A DNA stretch of 64,000 nucleotides, from NCBI RefSeq assembly GCF_900044055.2, contig NZ_FCOX02000024.1, positions 1-64,000 on the forward strand, in the 5' to 3' direction. The position numbers were made by a program, and so were the translations under genes. Position 1 is the stretch's first letter. The number at the start of each line of letters is the position of its first letter. The notes under the pieces are model-generated. The model ran no database searches. It was not told where the DNA came from and was given only the letters and a program-made list of their open reading frames with translations. This document shows positions 8,794-17,452 of this stretch, one piece after another. This DNA is from Caballeronia calidae (GTDB lineage: Bacteria > Pseudomonadota > Gammaproteobacteria > Burkholderiales > Burkholderiaceae).

Positions 8794-8812
8794 GGTAATG
8801 ATTTTTATTTGT
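8794..8812. promoter_or_regulatory. Fur-box-like site in the porin/FTR1 divergent region
   Basis: The 19 bases starting GGTAATGATTTTTATT match the classical Fur consensus at 12 of 19 positions by eye, with the left half nearly perfect. The site is 55 bases upstream of the porin ATG and 173 bases upstream of the FTR1 ATG, so it could serve either gene. Confidence 0.4.
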
Positions 8813-8984
8813 TTTTCAAGTGTATTTGAAAGTCATTTTTTAAGTCTGATGATTTGACGACGCCGCTTAAGGGAGCGTGCTTCTCGTTCGCCGCAAGGAT
8901 GAGCACCTAGTAAGCAAATGCTAAGCATTTACCCGGATATTTCAGTTACCTTTCTGGTTTTTGCGTCGCGGACGGTGCCTGATC

Positions 8985-9800
8985 ATGCTCTCTACAGCTC
9001 TTATCGTGTTTCGTGAAGTGCTGGAGGCGTCCCTGATTGTTTCGATCGTTCTTGCTGCCAGCAAGGGCGTGGCAGGGCGCGGGTGGTGGGTCGCGGGCGG
9101 GCTTGTTTGTGGGATCGTGGGGGCGGGCCTACTGGCGATTTTTGCTGATGCTCTGTCGAATCTGGCTTCCGGGTTGGGACAAGAGCTTTTCAACGCAGCG
9201 GTCATGTTCGTCGCCGTGGTGATGCTCGCTTGGCACAGCATTTGGATGAGCAGCCACAGCCGGGAGATGGCCCGGCAAATATCGGCAGTCGGAAAGGCGG
9301 TCGCAACGGGCAGCAAGCCCCTGATCGGTCTATCAGTCGTGGTGGGTGCCGCCGTGCTGCGCGAAGGCGCTGAGGCAGTGTTGTTTCTCTACGGCGTCCT
9401 TGTGAGCTCGCCCGGCGAGACGCTCCAGATGCTGGTGGGCGGATTGATTGGTCTGGTAGGCGGCGTAAGCCTCGGTTTTGGTATGTATGCAGGGTTGCTG
9501 CAGATCCCAATCAAAAAGCTCTTCGCCGTCACGAATGCACTGATTGTCCTCCTCGCGGCGGGCATGGCGAGTCAATGTGTTGGCTTTCTGATTTCGGCCG
9601 GAGTCGCTCCCACTTGGGGCGATGTGGTCTGGGACAGTTCATGGCTGCTTGACGAGACTTCAATCGCCGGCAAGATGCTGCATGCCCTGGTTGGGTACAC
9701 GGCCCGTCCCGCGGGTTCGCAGATCGTCGTTTATCTTCTTACCTTCGGCGTCATCGTCGGTCTTTCGAAAATTGCAAGCACTCGCCAACATACTTCCTAA
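8985..9800 (+). CDS. FTR1-family high-affinity iron permease
   Basis: A 271-residue inner-membrane permease with about seven hydrophobic spans. Both iron-transport REXXE motifs are present: REVLE at residues 10-14 in the first helix and REGAE at 126-130. FTR1/EfeU proteins move iron after oxidation or with a periplasmic P19-type partner. The ATG at 8985 puts the first helix at the very N-terminus, as in the family; an earlier in-frame start adds a basic leader and is less likely. In FtrABCD-type loci the permease is accompanied by P19, a cupredoxin and a ferredoxin-like protein. Here only the wrecked P19 gene remains nearby, so the permease may be orphaned or use partners encoded elsewhere. 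Confidence 0.9.
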   Translation: MLSTALIVFREVLEASLIVSIVLAASKGVAGRGWWVAGGLVCGIVGAGLLAIFADALSNLASGLGQELFNAAVMFVAVVMLAWHSIWMSSHSREMARQISAVGKAVATGSKPLIGLSVVVGAAVLREGAEAVLFLYGVLVSSPGETLQMLVGGLIGLVGGVSLGFGMYAGLLQIPIKKLFAVTNALIVLLAAGMASQCVGFLISAGVAPTWGDVVWDSSWLLDETSIAGKMLHALVGYTARPAGSQIVVYLLTFGVIVGLSKIASTRQHTS

Positions 9801-9858
9801 CCTAGGAGCAAGGACGGGCCACGGACCTATGCGCTTCCCGTGAAGGCAGAACCAGGCG

Positions 9859-9990
9859 TCATTCGGCCTGGGACGCCCATCTCACAGCGGCATCGAGCAG
9901 TCGTAGTCCGTCAGGCGAGAGGTTCGTGAACATATCATTGCATAGAAAGAACATCGCGCGTCGCGCGGGGGCAAGCGTCTCATAGTCCAT
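9859..9990 (-). CDS. 43-residue small protein with good ribosome site
   Basis: The minus-strand frame from the ATG at 9988-9990 encodes 43 residues beginning MDYETLAPARRAMFFLCNDM and ending LLDAAVRWASQAE before TGA. AAAAGGGAG lies a few bases upstream of the start, a convincing Shine-Dalgarno. The composition is that of a compact helical soluble peptide. No known family is recognised. It is convergent with the FTR1 permease. Confidence 0.5.
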   Translation of the reverse strand: MDYETLAPARRAMFFLCNDMFTNLSPDGLRLLDAAVRWASQAE

Positions 9991-10330
9991 CGTTGCTCCC
10001 TTTTCACATGCGAAGATGACGGCTTTTTCCGGTTACCCGTAAATCGTGCTCGCTCGGCGTTCCAGCCCCTACGATCGCTTAATCATCTCGGGCACGATCT
10101 TGATCGCCCTGACACCCGGCTGGTTGGTCACGGTGGTGTGGGTTTTATCTTGCGGAGAGCTACTTTGAGCGATACGAAGATGAGGAAGACCGGCTTGAAC
10201 GAGTTAGCGCGGTCCCTCGGACTGACGCCCGTGACAATCTGAGACAGTGCGCTTCAAAGCGTGAGCACTCACGTTAAATGGGGTAGCCCGCCGACAGGTC
10301 CGCTTGATCACATTTCAATCTGGCCGTGAC

Positions 10331-10503
10331 AGTCGACCAACATCGCGGAACTGCTGACGACGACAGACCCTTCATTGCGTGCCGCCGTCATCGACAGCAG
10401 GAGTCGCTATGATGCGCTTACGATTCGAGAATTTCGCCTCGAGAACAGCGAAATCTCGCTTGACTGCCGCTATGGGCTCGTGCCGAACTATCGCGTGAGA
10501 CCG
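10331..10503 (+). pseudogene. Relic of a FecA-type receptor plug domain
   Basis: This stretch aligns with 3835-4004 of the intact receptor gene. By eye there are about 16 mismatches and one 3-base insertion over 170 bases. It encodes a near copy of the plug segment (NIAELLTTTDPSLRAAV, YDALTIREFRLENSEISL, YGLVPNYRV). Similarity fades after 10503, although GKMAASQALVRFVKHR may be a distant echo of the next plug motif. There is no leader, signalling domain or barrel. It is the remnant of a second receptor gene or of a partial duplication. The preceding 300 bases (10021-10330) hold nothing I can identify. Confidence 0.8.
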
Positions 10504-10585
10504 GCTGTCGAGGCTCAGTACAGTCAAAAGGTCCGCACTTTTTGGTCCGGCAAGATGGCTGCGTCACAGGCACTTGTACGATTCG

Positions 10586-11506
10586 TCAAGCACAGGTGCT
10601 GCGCGTAAAGAACGACATCTCCGCCTGTTGTTCGATAGCGAAGTCCACTAGCGATCGAATCGCCTGCGTCGCGTAACGCTGGCCGGCATACAGCATGCTG
10701 ATAGTTCGCTCTTTCCCGTCGAGATCGAAATTCTTCAGAAGCGGCAGGAGCTTTCCGCTTTCCAACTCGCCTTCTATCAGCATTCGAGGCAGCCGCGCCA
10801 CGCCCAGACCCGCGACCGCCGAACGGACGACGGCGCAGGTATTTCGAGCGGTTAGCGTCGGTACGAGCATGACGCGGTGAACACCGTCCTTGTCGTTGAA
10901 TGTCCAGTAGCGCATCAGCGATTCGGAATCGAGAAGAATGTCATAGTTGGGCAAATCTCTCGGGCTGAGCGGCAACTCGCGAGACTTCAGATAGCAAGGC
11001 GCTGCGACGATGACATCCTCCGTCCGACCAAGCGTTCTGCAGACGAGCGATGAATCGCGAAGCTTGCGCTCGACCATGAAGGACAATTCGAAATCCTCGG
11101 GAGAGATTTGCGCCTGATTTTCATAGATCGTCACGTCGAAGGCGATGAGCGGATGCTTCTTGTGGAACTCGGTCAGCAGCTTGGGCAAGTCCGTTGCCGC
11201 GAACAGGGCGGATACGGCAATCTTCACACGGCCGGTCGCGGATTCCGCCTCTGCTCGCACCTTTTCTTCGATCTGTCTGACTTGCGAGAGCACATCGGCG
11301 CAGCTCTCGAAGTAGCTTTGACCGGCTTGTGTGAGCGAAACGCTACGCGTCGTCCTGTTTATCAGGCGCAGTCGCAGATGATGCTCCAATGCACCGACGC
11401 CTCGCGTGACCGCCGAATTGGATATCCCGAGCTGTTTCGCGGCAACGCCGAAGTTGAGACACTCCGCGACCTTGACGAAGATTCGCATCGATTCGAGTTG
11501 ATTCAT
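10586..11506 (-). CDS. LysR-family transcriptional regulator
   Basis: A 306-residue LysR regulator. The N-terminal winged helix-turn-helix is clear (MNQLESMRIFVKVAECLNFG, then AAKQLGISNSAVTRGVGALE). A linker helix and a substrate-binding domain follow from about residue 90. The sequence resembles the subgroup whose HTH ends in NRTTRSVSLTQAG. It starts 30 bases after the stop of the outer-membrane efflux gene on the same strand, so it is probably the last gene of the efflux operon rather than a divergent activator. Confidence 0.9.
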   Translation of the reverse strand: MNQLESMRIFVKVAECLNFGVAAKQLGISNSAVTRGVGALEHHLRLRLINRTTRSVSLTQAGQSYFESCADVLSQVRQIEEKVRAEAESATGRVKIAVSALFAATDLPKLLTEFHKKHPLIAFDVTIYENQAQISPEDFELSFMVERKLRDSSLVCRTLGRTEDVIVAAPCYLKSRELPLSPRDLPNYDILLDSESLMRYWTFNDKDGVHRVMLVPTLTARNTCAVVRSAVAGLGVARLPRMLIEGELESGKLLPLLKNFDLDGKERTISMLYAGQRYATQAIRSLVDFAIEQQAEMSFFTRSTCA

Positions 11507-11536
11507 GGCTGCCAGCTTTGATTTGGCGTTGATGTG

Positions 11537-12979
11537 TCATTCGGCGGCCCGTTTGCCGGACGCGTTCCAGTCGCCGCCGAGCGCGACAAGCAGACCGACG
11601 GAAGAGATGGCGCGTCGCGCGTCGATCTGATCCGCGATTCTTTCGTTGCTCAGTGCGATCGTCTGCGCCGTCACGACGTCGAGATAACTGACCGCGCCTG
11701 CCTGAAAGCGGTTATTGGTGAGTTTGAGCGACAGTGCCGCGGCATCGGATGCGCGGCGCTGGCTTCGGGCTTCGTCCGCGAGCGCGGTCAGCGCGGTGAG
11801 ATCGTCCTCGACCTGCTGAAAAGACGTCAGCACGGTCTGGCGATAGTCGGCGGCGGCGCCTTCGTATTGCGCGCGTGCATCGGCGAGCATCGCGGAGCGG
11901 CGTCCGCCGTCGAAGATCGTTGCCGCCAGTTGAGGCCCGAGCGACCAGAAGAGGCTCGGCGCCGTGAGCCAGGGCGCGAAGAACGTGCTTTCCAGGCCGA
12001 CGTTCGCGCCGAGCACGAGACTCGGAAAGTAGGCCGCGCGCGCCACGCCGATTTGCGCGTTGGCGGCGAAGACGCGCCGTTCGGCCGCGGCGACGTCCGG
12101 GCGACGCTCCAGCAGTTGCGAGGGCAGCGCGACGGGAATCGCCGGCACTGCAAATTGCTGGACGACCGGCGCAATGGAGAAGGTCGAAGCGGGTTGTCCC
12201 ACCAGCGTCGCGATGGCGTGTTCAAGTTGCGATCGTTGCGAGGCGGTTTCGGTCGCCTGCGTGCGCGTGCTTTCGAGCTGCGTCTGGGCCTGCGCGACCG
12301 CCGAGGCGTCGATTGCGCCGTTCGCGAGTTGCTGATCCAGCAGCTTGAGCGCAGCCGAATACGCGTCGATCGAATCGTCGAGAAGCTTCTTTTGCGTGTC
12401 GAGGGAGCGCAGGTTGAAGTAGTCGATTGCGAGCTGGCTCGTCACGGAAAGACGAACCGCTTCGACATCGGCCGCGCTTGCGTCCGCGTTGGCCTGCGCG
12501 TTGAGCGTTGCATCGTGGATCCGGCCGAAGAGGTCGGGTTCCCACGATGCGGACAGGCCGACGGCGTAGTCCGGCACGGTCTTTCCTGCGAGCGATTTCC
12601 CTTCCAGATTCGCCGATGTCCGCGTGCGATTCTGGCTGAGGCTCGTCGAAATCGTGGGCCAGAAACCGGCGCGCTGATAGTCGACCATCGCTCTCGCCTG
12701 TTGAAGCTGAGAGACGGCTTTCTTGAGCGTCTGGTTCGATACATCGACGCGCGCTTCGAGCGCATCGAGCGTCGGGTCCTGAAACAGGGTCCACCACGGG
12801 CCGCGCGCCTGCTGATCGGATGGTGACGCCACAGACCACCCGGGCGCGGACGCGAAGTGCGCGGGCACAGCCACTTCGGGCGGCCGATAATCCGGAACAG
12901 TCGAACACGCCGCGACAAACATGCAAGCCAGCGCGCAAGCCGCGCGTCGCATTGGAAGCTTCATCGTCTTCGCTTTCAC
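11537..12979 (-). CDS. Outer-membrane efflux lipoprotein (NodT/OprM type)
   Basis: About 475-480 residues: the outer-membrane channel of a tripartite RND pump. A lipoprotein signal peptide ends in the lipobox VAAC (Cys20 counted from the ATG at 12964), followed by STVPDYRPPEV, the usual start of OprM-type channels. Two repeated TolC-type modules follow, with GPWWTLFQDPTLDAL and later LLERRPDVAAAERRV as family landmarks. The GTG at 12979 overlaps the stop of the adaptor gene by four bases (translational coupling); the ATG at 12964 is a reasonable alternative. Order in the operon: permease, adaptor, channel, LysR. Confidence 0.92.
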   Translation of the reverse strand: MKAKTMKLPMRRAACALACMFVAACSTVPDYRPPEVAVPAHFASAPGWSVASPSDQQARGPWWTLFQDPTLDALEARVDVSNQTLKKAVSQLQQARAMVDYQRAGFWPTISTSLSQNRTRTSANLEGKSLAGKTVPDYAVGLSASWEPDLFGRIHDATLNAQANADASAADVEAVRLSVTSQLAIDYFNLRSLDTQKKLLDDSIDAYSAALKLLDQQLANGAIDASAVAQAQTQLESTRTQATETASQRSQLEHAIATLVGQPASTFSIAPVVQQFAVPAIPVALPSQLLERRPDVAAAERRVFAANAQIGVARAAYFPSLVLGANVGLESTFFAPWLTAPSLFWSLGPQLAATIFDGGRRSAMLADARAQYEGAAADYRQTVLTSFQQVEDDLTALTALADEARSQRRASDAAALSLKLTNNRFQAGAVSYLDVVTAQTIALSNERIADQIDARRAISSVGLLVALGGDWNASGKRAAE

Positions 12980-14154
12980 GATGCGTGGCCCGCCTTGGCG
13001 ATCTTCACCGGTTCGCCGCTCATCAAGGCATCGCCCGGATTGTCGATGACGCGATCGCTGGCTTGCAATCCCGTCAGAATCTCGACGTGCGTACCGAAGT
13101 CGCGTCCCACGGTGACAGACTTGAGCGCCGTCTTTCCAGCCGCGTCCACCGTGGCGATGGTCACAGCGTTCGGGCGGAACAGCAACGCACTGACCGGCAA
13201 ATCGAGCGCCGGATTGCCGTTCTGAAGCGCGAGATGCACTTGCGCATAGGCGCCGGGAAGCAGCGTGCCGTCCTGATTGTCCACGTCGACCTCGACGCGA
13301 AGAGTCCGGCTCACCGGGTCCATCGCGCCCGAACTGCGCGCGACATGCGCAGCGAACTGTCTGCCCGGAAACTGCTGCACGGTCAGATACGCCTGCGTGC
13401 TTGCGGACACGTAGGGCGCATCGTTTTGCGGCACGTCGATGAACACGCGCAACGTGTCGCGCTGCGCAACATGAAACAACTCACCCGCCGATGCCGCGAG
13501 ACCCGGCGCACCGCCCGCCGTCACGAGCGCGCCGACATCGACGTTGCGCGCCGTCACCACGCCGTCGAAGGGCGCGACGACTTTCTCATAGGAGACGAGT
13601 TCGGTGAGCCGCTGCACGTTCGCCTGCGCAGATTGCAGCATGGCCCGCTTGGCGAGCATGTCACCGGTTTTGGTGTCGGCGTCCTGTTGCGACACCGACT
13701 GCGTTTTCAGCATGTCCTGCCAGCGCTGCGCGGTCGCCTTCGCGTAATTGAAGTTGGCTTGGGCGGTGGCTTCGTCGGCATGCGCTTGCTGGAGCTGCGC
13801 ATCGAGTTCCGGGGTCTGGATATCGGCGAGCACCTGTCCCTTCTTCACATGCGCGCCGATATCCGTGTACCAGTGCTGCACGTAGCCGCTCGTGCGGGCG
13901 TAGATCGCGGCATCGGAAAAAGCCGTGACGGCGCCGGGCAACAGCAGCTCCTGCGTGGCGGGCGCGGCTTTCGGCGCGATGACGGAAACCATTTGCGCGC
14001 TTTGCATCGTGACTTGCGCCGCCAACGCGCCTTGCGCACGAAGCCGCGGAAGAATGCCCGCCGCAAGCAGCGCGGCGGCGACGCCTGCCACGATCAGCGG
14101 GAAGACGAAGCGGCGCGCTCGCGGCCGCGTGTGAGGGTCGTGTTGCGGATTCAT
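12976..14154 (-). CDS. RND efflux periplasmic adaptor (membrane-fusion protein)
   Basis: A 392-residue adaptor that links the inner-membrane pump to the outer-membrane channel. After a basic start (MNPQHDPHTRPRARR) there is an N-terminal membrane anchor (FPLIVAGVAAALLAAGIL). The lipoyl halves are recognisable (GYVQHWYTDIGAHVKKGQVL and FDGVVTARNVDVGALV), separated by a coiled-coil hairpin rich in Ala and Gln. The ATG at 14154 is chosen because a longer frame would add 46 cysteine- and proline-rich residues overlapping the permease gene. It begins 22 bases after the permease stop. Confidence 0.92.
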   Translation of the reverse strand: MNPQHDPHTRPRARRFVFPLIVAGVAAALLAAGILPRLRAQGALAAQVTMQSAQMVSVIAPKAAPATQELLLPGAVTAFSDAAIYARTSGYVQHWYTDIGAHVKKGQVLADIQTPELDAQLQQAHADEATAQANFNYAKATAQRWQDMLKTQSVSQQDADTKTGDMLAKRAMLQSAQANVQRLTELVSYEKVVAPFDGVVTARNVDVGALVTAGGAPGLAASAGELFHVAQRDTLRVFIDVPQNDAPYVSASTQAYLTVQQFPGRQFAAHVARSSGAMDPVSRTLRVEVDVDNQDGTLLPGAYAQVHLALQNGNPALDLPVSALLFRPNAVTIATVDAAGKTALKSVTVGRDFGTHVEILTGLQASDRVIDNPGDALMSGEPVKIAKAGHAS

Positions 14155-14176
14155 TCGGATGACCTGAGTGGTGGCT

Positions 14177-17100
14177 TTAGTGAGCGTCGGTGGATGGCGC
14201 AGCTTGTGCGGCGCGCCGGCGCGCGAACCATGCATGCACGATCGCAAACATGACCGGCACGAACAGCAGGGTCGATACGGTGCCGAGCGCAAGACCGCCG
14301 ATCACGGCGCGTCCGAGCGGTGCGTTCTGCTCGCCGCCATCGCCGAGACCGAGCGCCATGGGCAGCATGCCGATCAGCATCGCAAGCGCGGTCATGATGA
14401 CGGGGCGAAAGCGCGTGAAGCCCGCTTCGAGTGCCGCGTCCCAAGGCCGGGCGCCTTCGTGCAGCTTCTCTCGCGCCGCGTTGACGACGAGAATGCTGTT
14501 CGCCGTCGCGATGCCGATACATAGAATCGTGCCGGTCAAAGCGGGAACGCTCAGCGTGGTGCCGGTGGCGAACAGCATCCACGCAATGCCCGCAAGCGAA
14601 GCCGGCAGGCCGCAGATGATGATGAGCGGATCGATCCACGACTGAAAATTCACGACCATCAGCAGATAGACGAGCGCGATGGCGAACGCCAGTCCCGAGC
14701 CGAGACCGCTGAACGATTGAGTCATCGATTGCACCTGTCCGCGCATGACGATGGTCGATCCTGGCGGCAAATGCACCTTGGCCTGGTCGATGAGGCGGTT
14801 CACGTCGGCGGCCACGCTGCCGAGATCGCGGCCCTGCACGGAACCGTAGATATCGAGCACGGGCTGCACGTTGTAGTGCGATACCACGGCCTGCTGCGAC
14901 GCACGTCGCATCGTGCCGAGCGAGCCGAGAAGGCTTTGCGGTGCGCTCGATGCCTGGCTCTTGTTGAGCGGCAGATTGGCGAGCGTCTGCAAGGAATGAA
15001 TGTCGTATTGCGGCACTTCCGTCATGAGCGGATAGCTCACGCCGTTTCTCGGATCGAGCCAGAAGTTCGGCGTGGTCTGCGAACTGCCGGACAGCGAGAT
15101 CAGCAGATCCTGCGCGACCGCCTTCTGCGTGAGCCCGGCCTGCATCGCTTTCGTGCGGTCCACGTCGATGTTGATCGCGGGCGCGTCGCCGGGCTGCTGG
15201 ATGTGCGCATCCACGAGGCCACGTACATGGCGCAGTTTCGCGAGCAACTGATTGGCCACCACGCGATTCTTCGCGAGGTCCTTGCCGACGATCTGAATGT
15301 CGATCGGCGCGGGCTGTCCGAAGTTGAGAATCTGGCTCGTGATATCGGCGGGCAGGAACGAGAACGTCGTGCCCGGAAACGAAGCCGCGAGCACGCCGCG
15401 CAGTTTCGTGACATAGGAAGCGGTCGGCGCGTGATTGGGCGTAAGCGCGATCATGATGTCCGCGTCTTCCGTGCCGATGGGCGCCGACGACGAATACGTG
15501 AGATTGATCCCACTCACTGGCACGCCGATGTTGTCGAGCAATGACGCTTCCTCGGACTTCGGTATCACGGTGCGGATCTTCGCTTCGACTTCATCCGCCA
15601 GCCGCGCGGTTTCCTCGATCCGCGTGCCGGTCGGCGCACGCATATGCAGGCGGATCTCGCCCGTGTCGATGCTCGGAAAGAAGTCGCGGCCGGTGAAGGG
15701 CACGAGCGTCATCGAAGCGAGACAGAACACCACGAAGATCGCAATCACGGTGCGCGGATGCCCGATGCCGTTTGCAAGCACATCCTTGTAGCCCATGCGC
15801 AGGGCTTCGAAACGCCGTTCGAACGCGGCCTGCCAGCGCGCCAGAAACGCGAGGCGTCCACGCGGTTCGCCGCGCCCGCGCGCCTTGAGCAGATACATGG
15901 CGAGCGTCGGAATGAGCGTGCGCGAGAAGAAATACGATGCACACATCGCGAACACGACGGCCTCGGCCATCGGTACGAACAGATAACGCGCAACGCCCGA
16001 AAGCAGGAACATCGGGGCGAACACGATGCAGATGGACAGCGTGGATACGAAGGTCGGCACCGCGATTTCGCCGGAGCCGTTGAGAATGGCATCGGCAAGC
16101 GGCGCACCGTTCTCCAGATGATGCGTGATGTTTTCGATGGCCACCGTCGCATCGTCCACCAGAATGCCGACCGCGAGCGCGAGGCCGCCGAGCGTCATGA
16201 TGTTGATGGTTTCGCCGAGCGCCGATAATGCGATGAGCGAGGTGATGACCGAGAGCGGAATCGTCACCGCGATGATGAGCGTCGCGCGCCAGCTTCCGAG
16301 GAACAGCAGGATCATCATCGCGGTGAGGCATGCGGCGATAAGCGCTTCGCGTACGACGCCGAGGATCGCGGACTTGACGAATACGGACTGATCCGCGAGC
16401 GGCGTGATCTTCAGCGCCTTGGGGAGGCCTGCGGAAATCTGCGGCAGCATCGAGCGGATCTGCTGGATGATCGTGAGCGTGGACGTGCTGCCGGTCTTTT
16501 CCACGGTCAGCAGCGCGGCGCGTTTGCCGTCGCTGCGCACGATGTTGGTTTGCGGCGCATAGCCGTCGCGTACCTGCGCGACATCGCGCAGGTAGACCAC
16601 GCCGCCATTGATCGTCTTGATGGGCAGATCGTTGAGCGCGGCGACGCTGTTCGTGCTGCCGTTCATCTGCACGTTGTATTCGCGGGCGCCGATTTTCGCC
16701 GTGCCGCCGGGCAAGATCAGATTCTGCACGTTGACGGCGTTCACCACGTCGCTCGGCGAGAGATCTTTTGCCTGAAGCTTGCGTGGATCGATATCGACCA
16801 TGATCTGGCGAATCTTGCCGCCGAAGGGCAGAGGCACGGCTGCGCCCTGGACGGTAGCGAGCTGCGTGCGCACAAAGCTGTTGCCGAGGTCGTAGAGCGT
16901 CTGCTCGGGCAATGAGTCGCTCGACAGGCCGAGCTGAAGAATAGGCACTGTCGAGGCGTTATACGTGATGATATTCGGGGGCAGCGTGCCCGGCGGCAGA
17001 ATGCGCAGAATGGAAGCGGAGTTGGCCGTGGCTTCCGCCACCGCACGATTGATGTCCGCGCCCGGATGAAAGAAGATCTTGATCACCGATACGCCGTTGA

Positions 17101-17356
17101 GCGACTGTGACTCGATGTGCTCGATGTTCTCGACATCCGAAGTGAGCGCACGCTCATAGTTCGTCGTGATGCGGTTCGCCATGTCCTCGGCGGAAAACCC
17201 GCTATACGACCAGACGATACTGACAACCGGAATATTGATGTTGGGAAAGATATCGGTCGGCGTGCGCAGAATGGCAAGCGGACCGATCATGAATAGCAGT
17301 AGCGCCAGAACGATGAACGTATAGGGGCGGCGAAGGGCGAGTCGAACGATCCACAC
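14177..17356 (-). CDS. RND (HAE1-type) efflux pump permease
   Basis: A 1059-residue inner-membrane proton-driven pump, normal length for the AcrB/MexF superfamily. The GTG at 17356 gives the characteristic beginning (M/V)WIVRLALRRPYTFIVLAL; a TTG 60 bases upstream would add an unusual leader. Visible landmarks are RTPTDIFPNINIPVVSIVW after helix 1, the two large periplasmic loops, and the proton-relay region containing GILVDDATVAIENI with paired Asp residues. The substrate is unknown. Multidrug or aromatic efflux is typical of pumps with this adaptor and channel arrangement. Confidence 0.93.
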   Translation of the reverse strand: MWIVRLALRRPYTFIVLALLLFMIGPLAILRTPTDIFPNINIPVVSIVWSYSGFSAEDMANRITTNYERALTSDVENIEHIESQSLNGVSVIKIFFHPGADINRAVAEATANSASILRILPPGTLPPNIITYNASTVPILQLGLSSDSLPEQTLYDLGNSFVRTQLATVQGAAVPLPFGGKIRQIMVDIDPRKLQAKDLSPSDVVNAVNVQNLILPGGTAKIGAREYNVQMNGSTNSVAALNDLPIKTINGGVVYLRDVAQVRDGYAPQTNIVRSDGKRAALLTVEKTGSTSTLTIIQQIRSMLPQISAGLPKALKITPLADQSVFVKSAILGVVREALIAACLTAMMILLFLGSWRATLIIAVTIPLSVITSLIALSALGETINIMTLGGLALAVGILVDDATVAIENITHHLENGAPLADAILNGSGEIAVPTFVSTLSICIVFAPMFLLSGVARYLFVPMAEAVVFAMCASYFFSRTLIPTLAMYLLKARGRGEPRGRLAFLARWQAAFERRFEALRMGYKDVLANGIGHPRTVIAIFVVFCLASMTLVPFTGRDFFPSIDTGEIRLHMRAPTGTRIEETARLADEVEAKIRTVIPKSEEASLLDNIGVPVSGINLTYSSSAPIGTEDADIMIALTPNHAPTASYVTKLRGVLAASFPGTTFSFLPADITSQILNFGQPAPIDIQIVGKDLAKNRVVANQLLAKLRHVRGLVDAHIQQPGDAPAINIDVDRTKAMQAGLTQKAVAQDLLISLSGSSQTTPNFWLDPRNGVSYPLMTEVPQYDIHSLQTLANLPLNKSQASSAPQSLLGSLGTMRRASQQAVVSHYNVQPVLDIYGSVQGRDLGSVAADVNRLIDQAKVHLPPGSTIVMRGQVQSMTQSFSGLGSGLAFAIALVYLLMVVNFQSWIDPLIIICGLPASLAGIAWMLFATGTTLSVPALTGTILCIGIATANSILVVNAAREKLHEGARPWDAALEAGFTRFRPVIMTALAMLIGMLPMALGLGDGGEQNAPLGRAVIGGLALGTVSTLLFVPVMFAIVHAWFARRRAAQAAPSTDAH

Positions 17357-17452
17357 GAAGTCTTTTCCGGGTCGGGGCACTAGGAGACGCAGTTTGCATG
17401 TGCGCGCTTTGCCCAACCCTGACCGGAAAATGACAAGTTCGTAATCTTGCTT

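Noticed and set aside
11534..12826. Long plus-strand open frame (430 codons) over the efflux channel gene
   Set aside because: It is antisense to a clear OprM-type gene and is Arg- and Gly-rich without family pattern, as expected for a GC-rich shadow frame.
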